Made by a program: the position numbers and the translations under genes. DNA of 59,764 bases, taken from positions 1 to 59,764 of IMG/VR virus record IMGVR_UViG_3300028008_001583; one strand, written 5' to 3'. Under the pieces are notes generated by a model. The model saw only the letters and a list, made by a program, of their open reading frames with translations. It was not told where the DNA came from and did not search any database. Shown here in pieces: positions 50,567 to 58,526 of the stretch (position 1 is its first letter; every line of letters begins with the position of its first letter). The stretch is from a virus.

Positions 50567-51124
50567 ATGAGATCATTTACAGAAATACTTACAGAGTCTA
50601 AAAAGACTTATGAATTTAAAATAGGCATAGCTGGAGAATGTCCAGAAGACTGCGTAGAAAAAATGGAAACTGCTCTAAAAAAATATGCAGTAGCTAATAT
50701 TACAACCGGTAAGAAGACGCCTATACAAGAACGTCCATTAGACTTTCCACAATTACAAAATATGGAAGTTACTTACTTTGAAGCAGAAGTAACCTATCCA
50801 ACTACTCCGCAAGTGCTGCAAGAATATTTAGGACAATGCTGCGGCATTGATCAAGCATATATTATTGTGCGTAATATGGGTGATCCGAGAGAAGAGTATC
50901 AAGAAACTAAAGATGATGCTCCATACGAATCAATGCTAGACAAAGAAGACATGGGCGGCGAAAGTGCTCAAGATTCAGTAGCAGGTAGTCGTGTAATGGA
51001 CTTATTAAAAGAATTAGAAACTGCTCGTAAAGAACGCGACCACGATGCAGCAGAAGGAGCACCAGTAGGCGAATCAGCTGACATTGGCGATACTGAAAAT
51101 ACTAAAGCGGTCGTGGGAGGTTAA
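50567..51124 (+). CDS. Hypothetical virion-associated protein
   Basis: 185 aa beginning MRSFTEILTESKKTYEF, an opening common to head- or core-associated proteins of marine T4-like phages. The middle has a ferredoxin-like alternation (YEFKIGIAGE, VEKMETALKKY, VTYFEAEVTYPTTPQ, AYIIVRNMGD). The C-terminus is strongly charged and disordered by composition. No catalytic motif is visible. A late promoter lies 27 bases upstream. It may be a prohead component. Confidence 0.6.
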   Translation: MRSFTEILTESKKTYEFKIGIAGECPEDCVEKMETALKKYAVANITTGKKTPIQERPLDFPQLQNMEVTYFEAEVTYPTTPQVLQEYLGQCCGIDQAYIIVRNMGDPREEYQETKDDAPYESMLDKEDMGGESAQDSVAGSRVMDLLKELETARKERDHDAAEGAPVGESADIGDTENTKAVVGG

Positions 51125-51128
51125 CACT

Positions 51129-51995
51129 ATGAATATGAAAAATTTAATTCAGCAAATGACTGATATTGAGAATTCAAAAAAAGAACAAATTAACGAAGCA
51201 GCATCAATTACTATTAGTGCAGAAACAGGCGCAGAAATATCAGATATGATTGCTTCTATGCAGGGTAATGCTGGCATGCAGTCTAAGCCAGCTTTGTTGC
51301 CACCAAGTTTAGGCATGCGCAGCGATATGGAAAAGTTTCGTACTGCAATGGACGATGATCCAAAAATTCCTGGTAAAGATGACGTCGATGGCGACAAAGA
51401 TTTACAAGCAGGACTAATTGGTGCACTAGCAGGCGGAGCATTAGGCTCAGCAGCAGGCGCCGCAACAGGCGCAACAGGAGCTATAGCAGCAAAAGGTGCA
51501 GCCGCAGGGGCCAAAGTAGGGTCAGGTATTGCTGGAGCAATGGGCAAAGGTATGTTAGGAAAAGCAGCTGGTGGAGCAATGGGTTCTAAAGTAGGCTCAG
51601 CTGTAGGTAGTGCATTACCAGGAGCAGCAGGCGCAGCTATTGGTGACAAAATGACTGGCGACACAGACGAAAGTTATGCTAACGAGCCTGATGCACAGTA
51701 CGGTGACACGAGCGATGCTATTCCAGATGGCAATGATTTAAATCGCAAGAAGAAAGCATACGCTGCTACACAAGATGGCGATAACCCAATGGCTGTTGAA
51801 AACATCAAAGCAACACTAATGGCAGCACTTGCTGAAAAGAAGATGCCTATGGGCGCAGGACCAGATGGTAAAAAAGGCACTGATGACGATAAGCCTGCTT
51901 TCTTAAATCAAAAGACTGGTGACAAGAAAAGCAAAGGCGGAAGCAAGCCTAAAAAAGGTGTAGTACCTCCACAGTTTAAGAAAAAAGGCAGTTAA
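51129..51995 (+). CDS. Glycine-zipper protein, virion-associated candidate
   Basis: 288 aa from the ATG at 51129. A longer reading from 51084 overlaps the previous gene. Residues about 95-185 are an extended Gly/Ala zipper (ALAGGALGSAAGAATGA, SGIAGAMGKG, SAVGSALPGAAGAAIGD), which forms membrane-active or pore-like helices in many proteins. The C-terminus is lysine-rich with KKGVVPPQFKKKG. I recognise no family. It could be an ejected protein or a prohead core protein. Confidence 0.6.
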   Translation: MNMKNLIQQMTDIENSKKEQINEAASITISAETGAEISDMIASMQGNAGMQSKPALLPPSLGMRSDMEKFRTAMDDDPKIPGKDDVDGDKDLQAGLIGALAGGALGSAAGAATGATGAIAAKGAAAGAKVGSGIAGAMGKGMLGKAAGGAMGSKVGSAVGSALPGAAGAAIGDKMTGDTDESYANEPDAQYGDTSDAIPDGNDLNRKKKAYAATQDGDNPMAVENIKATLMAALAEKKMPMGAGPDGKKGTDDDKPAFLNQKTGDKKSKGGSKPKKGVVPPQFKKKGS

Positions 51996-52008
51996 TAAGG
52001 AAAGATAA

Positions 52009-52365
52009 ATGGTAGCAGTAACAAGAGTAAACGGATTATTATGTACAGCTGGCACTATACACTCTGAAAGTGTTAAAGCATATTTAATTACAGTACAAGT
52101 TGCTGGTAATACAGATGTTGATTTAAGAGCAGAAGATGATGCAGTTGATGAAGCAGTAGAGCTAATTGTAAAAGAAGTTAATCCTCTGATGTTTTCTGTT
52201 AAAGATGATGCCTCAGGTGAAATTCATATTATTATGGACGTGAACAGTTCAGCGGCAGACATACAACAACGTATTAGGAATCTAGGTACAACAGTAGGAC
52301 CTAATAATGTTGATGTAACAGGCACAGATGTTGTAGAAGCAACTGGCTTAACCATTACTGGTTAA
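52009..52365 (+). CDS. Hypothetical virion protein
   Basis: 118 aa beginning MVAVTRVNGLLCTAGTIHSE, with TVQVAGNTDVDLRAEDD and a C-terminal helix-strand run SSAADIQQRIRNLGTTVG. It is acidic and probably compact. The family is not recognised. AAGGA precedes the ATG. The strong terminator at 52388 ends the transcript after it. Confidence 0.55.
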   Translation: MVAVTRVNGLLCTAGTIHSESVKAYLITVQVAGNTDVDLRAEDDAVDEAVELIVKEVNPLMFSVKDDASGEIHIIMDVNSSAADIQQRIRNLGTTVGPNNVDVTGTDVVEATGLTITG

Positions 52366-52387
52366 TTAAGAATCCCCCAGCAAACTC

Positions 52388-52414
52388 AATAGGCTCTTAG
52401 GAGCCTATTTTTTT
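52388..52414 (+). terminator. Rho-independent terminator
   Basis: AATAGGCTC/GAGCCTATT, a 9-bp perfect stem with TTAG loop, followed by a T run. It isolates the next gene on its own transcript. Confidence 0.92.
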
Positions 52415-52415
52415 C

Positions 52416-52423
52416 AATAAATA
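52416..52423 (+). promoter_or_regulatory. T4-type late promoter placed at the start codon
   Basis: AATAAATA, then TCAAT, then ATG at 52429. The predicted +1 is the A of ATG. Confidence 0.82.
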
Positions 52424-52428
52424 TCAAT

Positions 52429-53604
52429 ATGTCAAACTACTTTTTTAGCGAAAGCGATCTTACTCCGTTATATAATGCAGTTCCATCATTTATAGAAGAG
52501 ACTGTCTCGTTGTGCCATGTATGCTACAATCATTTGCCTGCATTAAAATATGAAAAAGATGGAAAATTATATCTTGTAAAATACTGCAAAGATCACGGTA
52601 TACATCATTATGTTATTGAAAATGATATAGACTTCTATCAAAGTTTAAATTGTGAATACAACAAGCCTTGGGACTTTAACGGCGGTGTTATGATCGAAGG
52701 AAGTGATAGATGCAATTTAGATTGTCCGCATTGCTATCATATTCCAAATAATAAAATACAAGATCCTGCACAAGAACTTTTAATGTCTCAAGTTGCAGAT
52801 ATTGAATCTAAAATGAGATGGCCGGGAGATCCCTTTTGGGTTGTGCTTTTAGCAGGTGCAGAACCTACTCTAAGAAAAGACTTTCCGTACCTATTAGAGA
52901 GAATAAAAACAGACTATAATAATACTATACAATGCTATGTAATGTCAAACGGAATAAAATTTGAAGATGTAAATTTTGTAAAATCGTCAAAATCTGCAGG
53001 ATTAGATAGTGTGTGCTTTGGTTTAAATCATCCTACATATAATAACAATATGATAATTAGAAACAAACAAGAACGTGCAGTTTATAATATTTTAGAAGAA
53101 GACTTAGGACTAAATTATCTTAGTTATACTATGAATAATTTTAACGAATTAAATGATATTATGCAAGAAATTTTATATAAAGGATGGACACCAACACATT
53201 TTAGAATTCGTTACGGAAGTGATATTGGAAGAAATACTGGACAAGAACGATTGTTTTTAAGTGATGTCTTTAAAAGTGTACAAAGATGGTGTCAAGATAA
53301 TAATAAAAGTTTTGAAATTATTGAACCGGCTGATAACAACATATATCACATAATGGTTAAAGTAGAAGACAAATATATAAGATTAATACAGTGGTGTGAC
53401 GAATACGATATTGATATGGAAAGTTTGAAATCAGGACCTTGGAGTGATTTTACGCCAGGCTCTATAACTAATTTTTTAAATCAAATTATTAGAAGAAATG
53501 CGTGGAAAAACAAAGGATTAACTCTTTTAGATAGCCCCCCAGAAAGATATCACATGAGACAAATACCAATAACTGATAAACTAGATTTAAAAAAGCTAAT
53601 ATAA
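52429..53604 (+). CDS. Radical SAM enzyme with N-terminal cysteine ribbon
   Basis: 391 aa. C95-x3-C99-x2-C102 (CNLDCPHCYH) is the radical SAM [4Fe-4S] motif, and AGAEPTLRKDFP is the usual GGEP-like SAM-binding stretch. Residues 29-56 hold C-x2-C-x20-C-x2-H, a small ribbon before the core. This architecture recalls the MJ0619/Tes group of radical SAM enzymes, but the match is by pattern. Chemistry could be methylation, C-C coupling or a peptide modification. Its own leaderless late transcript, between the terminase genes, suggests it is needed late. Confidence 0.85.
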   Translation: MSNYFFSESDLTPLYNAVPSFIEETVSLCHVCYNHLPALKYEKDGKLYLVKYCKDHGIHHYVIENDIDFYQSLNCEYNKPWDFNGGVMIEGSDRCNLDCPHCYHIPNNKIQDPAQELLMSQVADIESKMRWPGDPFWVVLLAGAEPTLRKDFPYLLERIKTDYNNTIQCYVMSNGIKFEDVNFVKSSKSAGLDSVCFGLNHPTYNNNMIIRNKQERAVYNILEEDLGLNYLSYTMNNFNELNDIMQEILYKGWTPTHFRIRYGSDIGRNTGQERLFLSDVFKSVQRWCQDNNKSFEIIEPADNNIYHIMVKVEDKYIRLIQWCDEYDIDMESLKSGPWSDFTPGSITNFLNQIIRRNAWKNKGLTLLDSPPERYHMRQIPITDKLDLKKLI

Positions 53605-53616
53605 TTTAACTTATTC

Positions 53617-53640
53617 AAATAGAGTCTACAGACTCTATTT
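53617..53640 (+). terminator. Hairpin terminator
   Basis: AAATAGAGTC/GACTCTATTT, a 10-bp perfect stem with TACA loop and a short T/C tail. It separates the radical SAM gene from gp17. Confidence 0.8.
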
Positions 53641-53645
53641 CTTTG

Positions 53646-53653
53646 AATAAATA
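53646..53653 (+). promoter_or_regulatory. T4-type late promoter placed at the start codon
   Basis: AATAAATA, then TTACT, then the gp17 ATG at 53659, which is at the predicted +1. Confidence 0.82.
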
Positions 53654-53658
53654 TTACT

Positions 53659-55239
53659 ATGGCAGCATCACTAGACGGCGTCTTAATTAAGAAAGCCAAT
53701 AAACAAGAAACTTATACAAACGAGCAAGTTGAAGAACTGCTGAAGTGCATGGATCCTGACGAAGGGTACTTACACTTTGCAAGAGCATTTGCATTTATTC
53801 AGCATCCCGTAAAAGGTAAGTTGTTGTTTGATCCTTATGAGTACCAATTACGTTTGATGCACAGCTACCATAGCTATCGTTTTAATATTAATATGATGCC
53901 TAGACAAACAGGTAAAACTACGTGTGCTAGTATATACCTTGCTTGGTATGCTATGTTTAATCCAGACCAAACTATTCTTGTTGCTGCACACAAATACACA
54001 GGTGCGCAGGAGATTATGTCACGCATACGTTTTGTGTACGAAACTTGCCCTGATCATATTAGAGCAGGTGTTACAAGTTACAACAAACAATCAATTGAAT
54101 TTGAGAACGGCTCACGCATTGTAGCGCAAACTACAACAGGTAACACAGGACGTGGTATGAGTATCTCGTTACTATATTGTGACGAGTTTGCATTTGTGCA
54201 GCCTAACATTGCGGAAGAGTTTTGGACTTCAATATCACCTACACTAGCAACTGGTGGCCGTGCTATTATTACAAGCACACCAAACTCAGATGAAGATACA
54301 TTTGCTACTATTTGGAAACAAGCAGAACAAAAGTTTGATTCCCACGGCAATGAGCAAGAACTAGGTATAAATGGATTTCATAGTTTTGTTGCTGAATGGC
54401 ACGAACATCCTGATAGAGATGACAAATGGAAAGAAGAAGAAATTGGTCGTATTGGCGAAGAGAAGTTTAGACGTGAATACGGTTGTGAATTCTTAGTATT
54501 TGACGAAACACTGATTAATTCAATTAAACTTGCTGTAATGGAGGGTGCAAACCCTATTTTAAATATGGGTCAAACTCGTTGGTATAAAAAGCCAACTAGT
54601 CAATATACATATGCTATTGCACTAGATCCTAGTATGGGTACAGGCGGAGACTATGCCGCGATTCAAGTTTTTGAATTACCTAGCTACGAACAAGTTGCTG
54701 AATGGCAACATAACCAAACTGCTATTCCAGGACAAATAAGAGTACTTGCAGACATATGTAAATACGTTGAGCAAGAAACAGGAAACACAAATGGCATATA
54801 TTGGAGTGTTGAAAACAACGGCATTGGAGAAGCTGCACTAATTGTAATTAATGACTTTGGAGAAGAAAACATTCCGGGACTGTTTGTAAGCGAACCTATG
54901 CGTAAAGGACATGTAAGAAAGTTCCGCAAAGGATTTAATACTACACACGGTACTAAAATTACAGCATGTAGTAGATTAAAAACAATGGTTGAAAATGACA
55001 AAATGACAATACATAGTAAGCCATTGATATCAGAACTCAAAGGATTTGTTGCCACAGGATCAAGTTTTCAAGCAAAGTCTGGAATGACTGATGATTTAGT
55101 TAGTGCTTCATTACTTGCATTACGAATGATGTCAGTACTCAAAGACTGGGATCCAAGAGTGTATAATACATTTACACAGGCAGAAGACTTAGAAGATTAT
55201 GAAGCACCTATGCCAATTTTTATAAGTACAAACTATTAA
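53659..55239 (+). CDS. 17: Terminase large subunit gp17
   Basis: 526 aa (T4 gp17 is 610). PRQTGKTT near residue 81-88 is the Walker A motif and LLYCDEFAFV near 172 the Walker B with catalytic glutamate. TSTPNSDED is the coupling motif. The C-terminal nuclease has ALDPSMGTGGDYAA near 321, SVENNGIG and MTDDLVSA, giving the RNase H-like acidic residues. It cuts the concatemer and pumps DNA into the head using ATP. The shorter length fits the marine T4-like group. Confidence 0.95.
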   Translation: MAASLDGVLIKKANKQETYTNEQVEELLKCMDPDEGYLHFARAFAFIQHPVKGKLLFDPYEYQLRLMHSYHSYRFNINMMPRQTGKTTCASIYLAWYAMFNPDQTILVAAHKYTGAQEIMSRIRFVYETCPDHIRAGVTSYNKQSIEFENGSRIVAQTTTGNTGRGMSISLLYCDEFAFVQPNIAEEFWTSISPTLATGGRAIITSTPNSDEDTFATIWKQAEQKFDSHGNEQELGINGFHSFVAEWHEHPDRDDKWKEEEIGRIGEEKFRREYGCEFLVFDETLINSIKLAVMEGANPILNMGQTRWYKKPTSQYTYAIALDPSMGTGGDYAAIQVFELPSYEQVAEWQHNQTAIPGQIRVLADICKYVEQETGNTNGIYWSVENNGIGEAALIVINDFGEENIPGLFVSEPMRKGHVRKFRKGFNTTHGTKITACSRLKTMVENDKMTIHSKPLISELKGFVATGSSFQAKSGMTDDLVSASLLALRMMSVLKDWDPRVYNTFTQAEDLEDYEAPMPIFISTNY

Positions 55240-55245
55240 TACGTT

Positions 55246-55253
55246 GATAAATA
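55246..55253 (+). promoter_or_regulatory. T4-type late promoter placed at the start codon
   Basis: GATAAATA, then CAAT, then ATG at 55258. The gap is four bases rather than five, so +1 may shift by one base. Confidence 0.7.
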
Positions 55254-55257
55254 CAAT

Positions 55258-57891
55258 ATGCAGAAATTTGATAAAATAAGCGAAGATCTTTTCAACAAAT
55301 TACGTGGTAAATTCCAAACCATTACTATCGGCGACAAAGACGGAAATGTAACTAACGACCCAAGTGTTGCAAGATTTTTTGACTTTTCTTATAATACCGG
55401 CAGCAATGACATCGGCAAAGTTAGTGTGAGTATATCCGAAGAAGAAGGACTAACGGTAATTTATTCAAAAGATATAGTTCAATTTGAAGATGATATCTCT
55501 AAAAGAGATTGGTTTGATTTTTTAAAGGAACTTAGAGTTTTTAGTAAAAAAAGATTATTAGATTTTAGTATTAGAGATATTAATAAATCAAATTTAAACA
55601 AAAAAGATTATAAATTTTTAGCAAATCGATCTGGGGACGATACAATGACAGAATCAAAACTTTATGGCACAAGCCGTATTAGCTATCAAAAAGTAGGCGA
55701 AGCACGTATTGTGATTAAACATACAGAAAGTATTAATCAAGAAAGTGCAACAGGACGCACACAAAAGCTTGGCAAAATCTACATAGAAAGTGCAGACGGA
55801 GAAAGATTCCGTTATCCATTCAAACATCTTAGTGGTGCTAGAGCAATGGCTCGTCACGTTAGCGAAGGCGGCAACGCATATGATGATTTTGGTAAGCACA
55901 TTGTAGGCCTATCAGAAGAGATGTCAAAACTACGCAAGTTTAAAAACTACATGGGACGTAGTGCTGTAATGGCAGAAAGCCTAGCAGGATATACAGACAT
56001 TGTTAAAGAGCGTATTGCTACAGTTAAGAAAACAATCGAATCACTGCAAAAACCAGCATACTATGCAGAAACATTTGAAGCATTTGAAACCCCAGTAATG
56101 GAAGATGTTCCTAGTGATGTTGCTGAAAATTGGATTGACCAATTGACTATCAAACAGTTTAACGAAGAACTATCAGATGTATTTCCGTACATTTATAACT
56201 TAGTAAGTGAAGCTACTAAAGCAACAGATTTAGGTCCAGAAGAATTGGTTGACGAAGCAAGCAAAGGCATTGAAGCAATGAAAAAAGCAGGCAATGCAAA
56301 AGCAGATGCAGAGGCAAAGGAACGGGCAAAAAAAGACAAGTCGGTAGAAGAGTCAGGTTTACAATATCACACTGGTGTTAAGAAGCACGGTAAAGAGTAT
56401 ATGAAAAAGGCTGCACAAGCAGGTCGCAATGGCGCAAGTCAAGAAGAACTAGGCGCATTAAAAGACAAATATAGCAAAGCAGAAAAAAATAAAAAAACAA
56501 AAGAAGAAATTGAACTAGAGCAAGGCTTTGAAGAAATGATGGGCCAGTTTGGTGAAGAACGTACAGACGAATTTCTTCCAGCATTAGCTATTCCTGCATT
56601 AATAACTGCGGCAAGAATAGCAGCACCAAAACTTATACAGATAGGCGCAAAGATACTTACTAAAGGAGCGCGAGGCGCAGGTGCAGTTGCTAAAGGCGCA
56701 GGCAAAGTAGCAATTAAAAATCCAGGAACTACAGCAGCAGTAGGCGGTGGCGCATATGTTGGCAAAAAAGCAGGCGATGCTATTGACGCAGTAGGCGACA
56801 TGGCAGGCGACCTTGCAACTTCAGCAGAAGAAATCCTTGCAAAAGCTGAAGGCGGAATTGAAGCTATTCAAGGCGAGATTTCAGCATTTTTAGGCGGCGA
56901 TGCAGTTAAGCAAGTTGCAGCAATGGCAGCAAAATACGCATTACCTGCACTAGCAGTAGTTGCATTATTATATGGTGGCAAAAAAGTAATTGATATGCTC
57001 AGAAGTAAAGACGATGACGAAATGCAAACTGCCTCTATAGAAGAAGTAGCAGGACCAGATAAGTGCTGGCCTGGACATAGAAAAGTCGGTACACAAGCAG
57101 GCACTGGTAAAAACAAAGGCAAACGTGTAAACAAATGTAAGAAGATTGAGTCAGAAGAAGAAGTACAAGAAGCATATATTGACACAAGTAAAGATGCTAT
57201 AGAAGTATTAGGCGCACTACGTGGCAAAGGAAAAGCAATTGAACGTGGACAAGATGACGATCAAGGCAACTTAGCAAATCAGTACGTAAGTGATGTATGG
57301 GATGTGTATTCATTTATTGAAGCAAGAACAAATGGATTTAGCGGACTAGACAAAGGTGCCAAAGCTGCAATTGACGCAATGATGAAACTACGTGGTGAAG
57401 CAAAGAAACTAGAAACTCAGCCAGGATCAGGTAAAAATGCTCGCTTTGGTAATCAAATTGTAACTGCATTGTATCCTGTAATGGAATATCTATATACAAC
57501 AGACTTTGACAGAAACAAAAAAGAAGACGACACTGAAGAAGGCAACGAGTTTGCAAAAAAAGTAAGAGACCTAAAATCTAAAGGTGGCAAAAAAGGCGAT
57601 AAATTTAAAACATCAGATGGTGAAGAACACGTATTAGAAGACGAAAAGACACCACTAGGCGAGTTCATTCTATCATACTACGATAGAGAAACAGGCGCAT
57701 TTCCAAAAGGCGAAACCGCAGTACTTACTATGGTAGAAAAGGACTACGGTGAGCAGTTCATAGAACCTGCTAAGGCGTTTATTGGGCAAGTTCAAGCTTT
57801 ATTCGACGAATACCAAATGCAAACACAACCACAACAGATGGAAGTCGACACACAGTTTGATCGCATGAAAGAACTTGCCGGTCTCCGTTAA
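55258..57891 (+). CDS. Large virion-associated protein with membrane-like segments (877 aa)
   Basis: I recognise no characterised family. The N-terminal 300 residues look mixed alpha/beta. Residues about 330-430 are lysine/glutamate-rich, coiled-coil-like helices. Two hydrophobic runs (FLPALAIPALITAARIAAP near 438, and ALPALAVVALLYGG near 560) flank a Gly/Ala-rich stretch that resembles a glycine zipper. Near residue 600 is a conserved C-W-P-G-H and K-R-V-N-K-C motif. These features fit an internal head protein injected with DNA, or a lytic or pore protein. A large late product with such segments deserves study. Confidence 0.7.
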   Translation: MQKFDKISEDLFNKLRGKFQTITIGDKDGNVTNDPSVARFFDFSYNTGSNDIGKVSVSISEEEGLTVIYSKDIVQFEDDISKRDWFDFLKELRVFSKKRLLDFSIRDINKSNLNKKDYKFLANRSGDDTMTESKLYGTSRISYQKVGEARIVIKHTESINQESATGRTQKLGKIYIESADGERFRYPFKHLSGARAMARHVSEGGNAYDDFGKHIVGLSEEMSKLRKFKNYMGRSAVMAESLAGYTDIVKERIATVKKTIESLQKPAYYAETFEAFETPVMEDVPSDVAENWIDQLTIKQFNEELSDVFPYIYNLVSEATKATDLGPEELVDEASKGIEAMKKAGNAKADAEAKERAKKDKSVEESGLQYHTGVKKHGKEYMKKAAQAGRNGASQEELGALKDKYSKAEKNKKTKEEIELEQGFEEMMGQFGEERTDEFLPALAIPALITAARIAAPKLIQIGAKILTKGARGAGAVAKGAGKVAIKNPGTTAAVGGGAYVGKKAGDAIDAVGDMAGDLATSAEEILAKAEGGIEAIQGEISAFLGGDAVKQVAAMAAKYALPALAVVALLYGGKKVIDMLRSKDDDEMQTASIEEVAGPDKCWPGHRKVGTQAGTGKNKGKRVNKCKKIESEEEVQEAYIDTSKDAIEVLGALRGKGKAIERGQDDDQGNLANQYVSDVWDVYSFIEARTNGFSGLDKGAKAAIDAMMKLRGEAKKLETQPGSGKNARFGNQIVTALYPVMEYLYTTDFDRNKKEDDTEEGNEFAKKVRDLKSKGGKKGDKFKTSDGEEHVLEDEKTPLGEFILSYYDRETGAFPKGETAVLTMVEKDYGEQFIEPAKAFIGQVQALFDEYQMQTQPQQMEVDTQFDRMKELAGLR

Positions 57892-57909
57892 TTTTTAAGG
57901 ATACAAAAT

Positions 57910-58134
57910 ATGGCTATCACAAATAAAGAAGAATATAAAAATAGATTAAATGAATTTATAAATTTAGGACATTCTCCGTTTGATGAAACTGTAGTACGTC
58001 AACTGTATGCTGAGACTCAAGAAGGTAATTTAAGTGACGGAGAAATACTTGAAGTGTTGAAAGAAATGTTTGATAGTCCGTTCATTACAGAAAGGTTGTT
58101 AGACGAACTAAGACAAAAATATAATTTAAGTTAA
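57910..58134 (+). CDS. Hypothetical small protein
   Basis: 74 aa, all helical by composition (NRLNEFINLGHSPFDETVV, SDGEILEVLKEMFDSPF). It is acidic. The AAGGAT site lies 11 bases before the ATG. It sits between the 877-aa gene and gp32. No family is recognised. Confidence 0.55.
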   Translation: MAITNKEEYKNRLNEFINLGHSPFDETVVRQLYAETQEGNLSDGEILEVLKEMFDSPFITERLLDELRQKYNLS

Positions 58135-58156
58135 GAAGTTGTAAGGATCTTTATAT

Positions 58157-58405
58157 ATGAGCATCAAGACACCACTAGATTTTGCAATAAGAGTTACAGA
58201 AGTAATTCCGCATAATGGCATAAATCGAGAACCTACCAAACAAGAGTTAGAAATAATCTTTAATGAGCTTGCAGAAGGCGGCAACGTGTTTACTATAGCT
58301 GAACTAGCAAAAATGACTAGACAAACTTATGAAAATGTATTTTATACAGAAAGATGGTTAAAAGACACACTAGAAAGAAACAACATTACTTACGAAAAAA
58401 ATTAA
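58157..58405 (+). CDS. Hypothetical small protein
   Basis: 82 aa, predicted mostly helical, with PTKQELEIIFNELAEGG and FTIAELAKMTRQTYENVF. It could be a small DNA- or protein-binding helical domain. AAGGATC precedes the ATG. The gene has no known homologue I can name. Confidence 0.5.
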   Translation: MSIKTPLDFAIRVTEVIPHNGINREPTKQELEIIFNELAEGGNVFTIAELAKMTRQTYENVFYTERWLKDTLERNNITYEKN

Positions 58406-58413
58406 AAAAAAAC

Positions 58414-58442
58414 TTGACAAGATAAATATTAGAGTGTAGTAT
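58414..58442 (+). promoter_or_regulatory. Sigma70-type promoter ahead of gene 32
   Basis: TTGACA at 58414-58419, a 17-base spacer and TAGTAT at 58437-58442. GTGTAG (58434-58439) and CTACAC (58453-58458) form an inverted repeat around the -10, similar to those at 17 and 22998. Confidence 0.7.
58421..58428 (+). promoter_or_regulatory. T4-type late promoter overlapping the sigma70 promoter
   Basis: GATAAATA within the spacer of the sigma70 promoter. The overlap may let gene 32 switch from early to late transcription. Confidence 0.6.
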
Positions 58443-58471
58443 ATATTATGTGCTACACAATTTAGGCACTA

Positions 58472-58493
58472 AGAGCAGTAATAACACTGTTCT
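58472..58493 (+). promoter_or_regulatory. Leader hairpin of gene 32
   Basis: AGAGCAGT and ACTGTTCT pair as an 8-bp stem (one G-U) with loop AATAAC, about 35 bases before the ATG. The T4 gene 32 message also has a structured leader where gp32 represses its own translation. A similar role here is inferred. Confidence 0.5.
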
Positions 58494-58526
58494 AACATAG
58501 GCATACATTATAGGAGAAAAGGCACT

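Noticed and set aside
51149-51664. 171-aa minus-strand open frame opposite the glycine-zipper gene
   Set aside because: Pro/Ala-rich mirror of Gly/Ala codons, with no start signals.
52003-52010. Late promoter GATAAATG at the 118-aa gene
   Set aside because: The last base departs from the motif and the ATG overlaps it, so it cannot act as the promoter of that gene.
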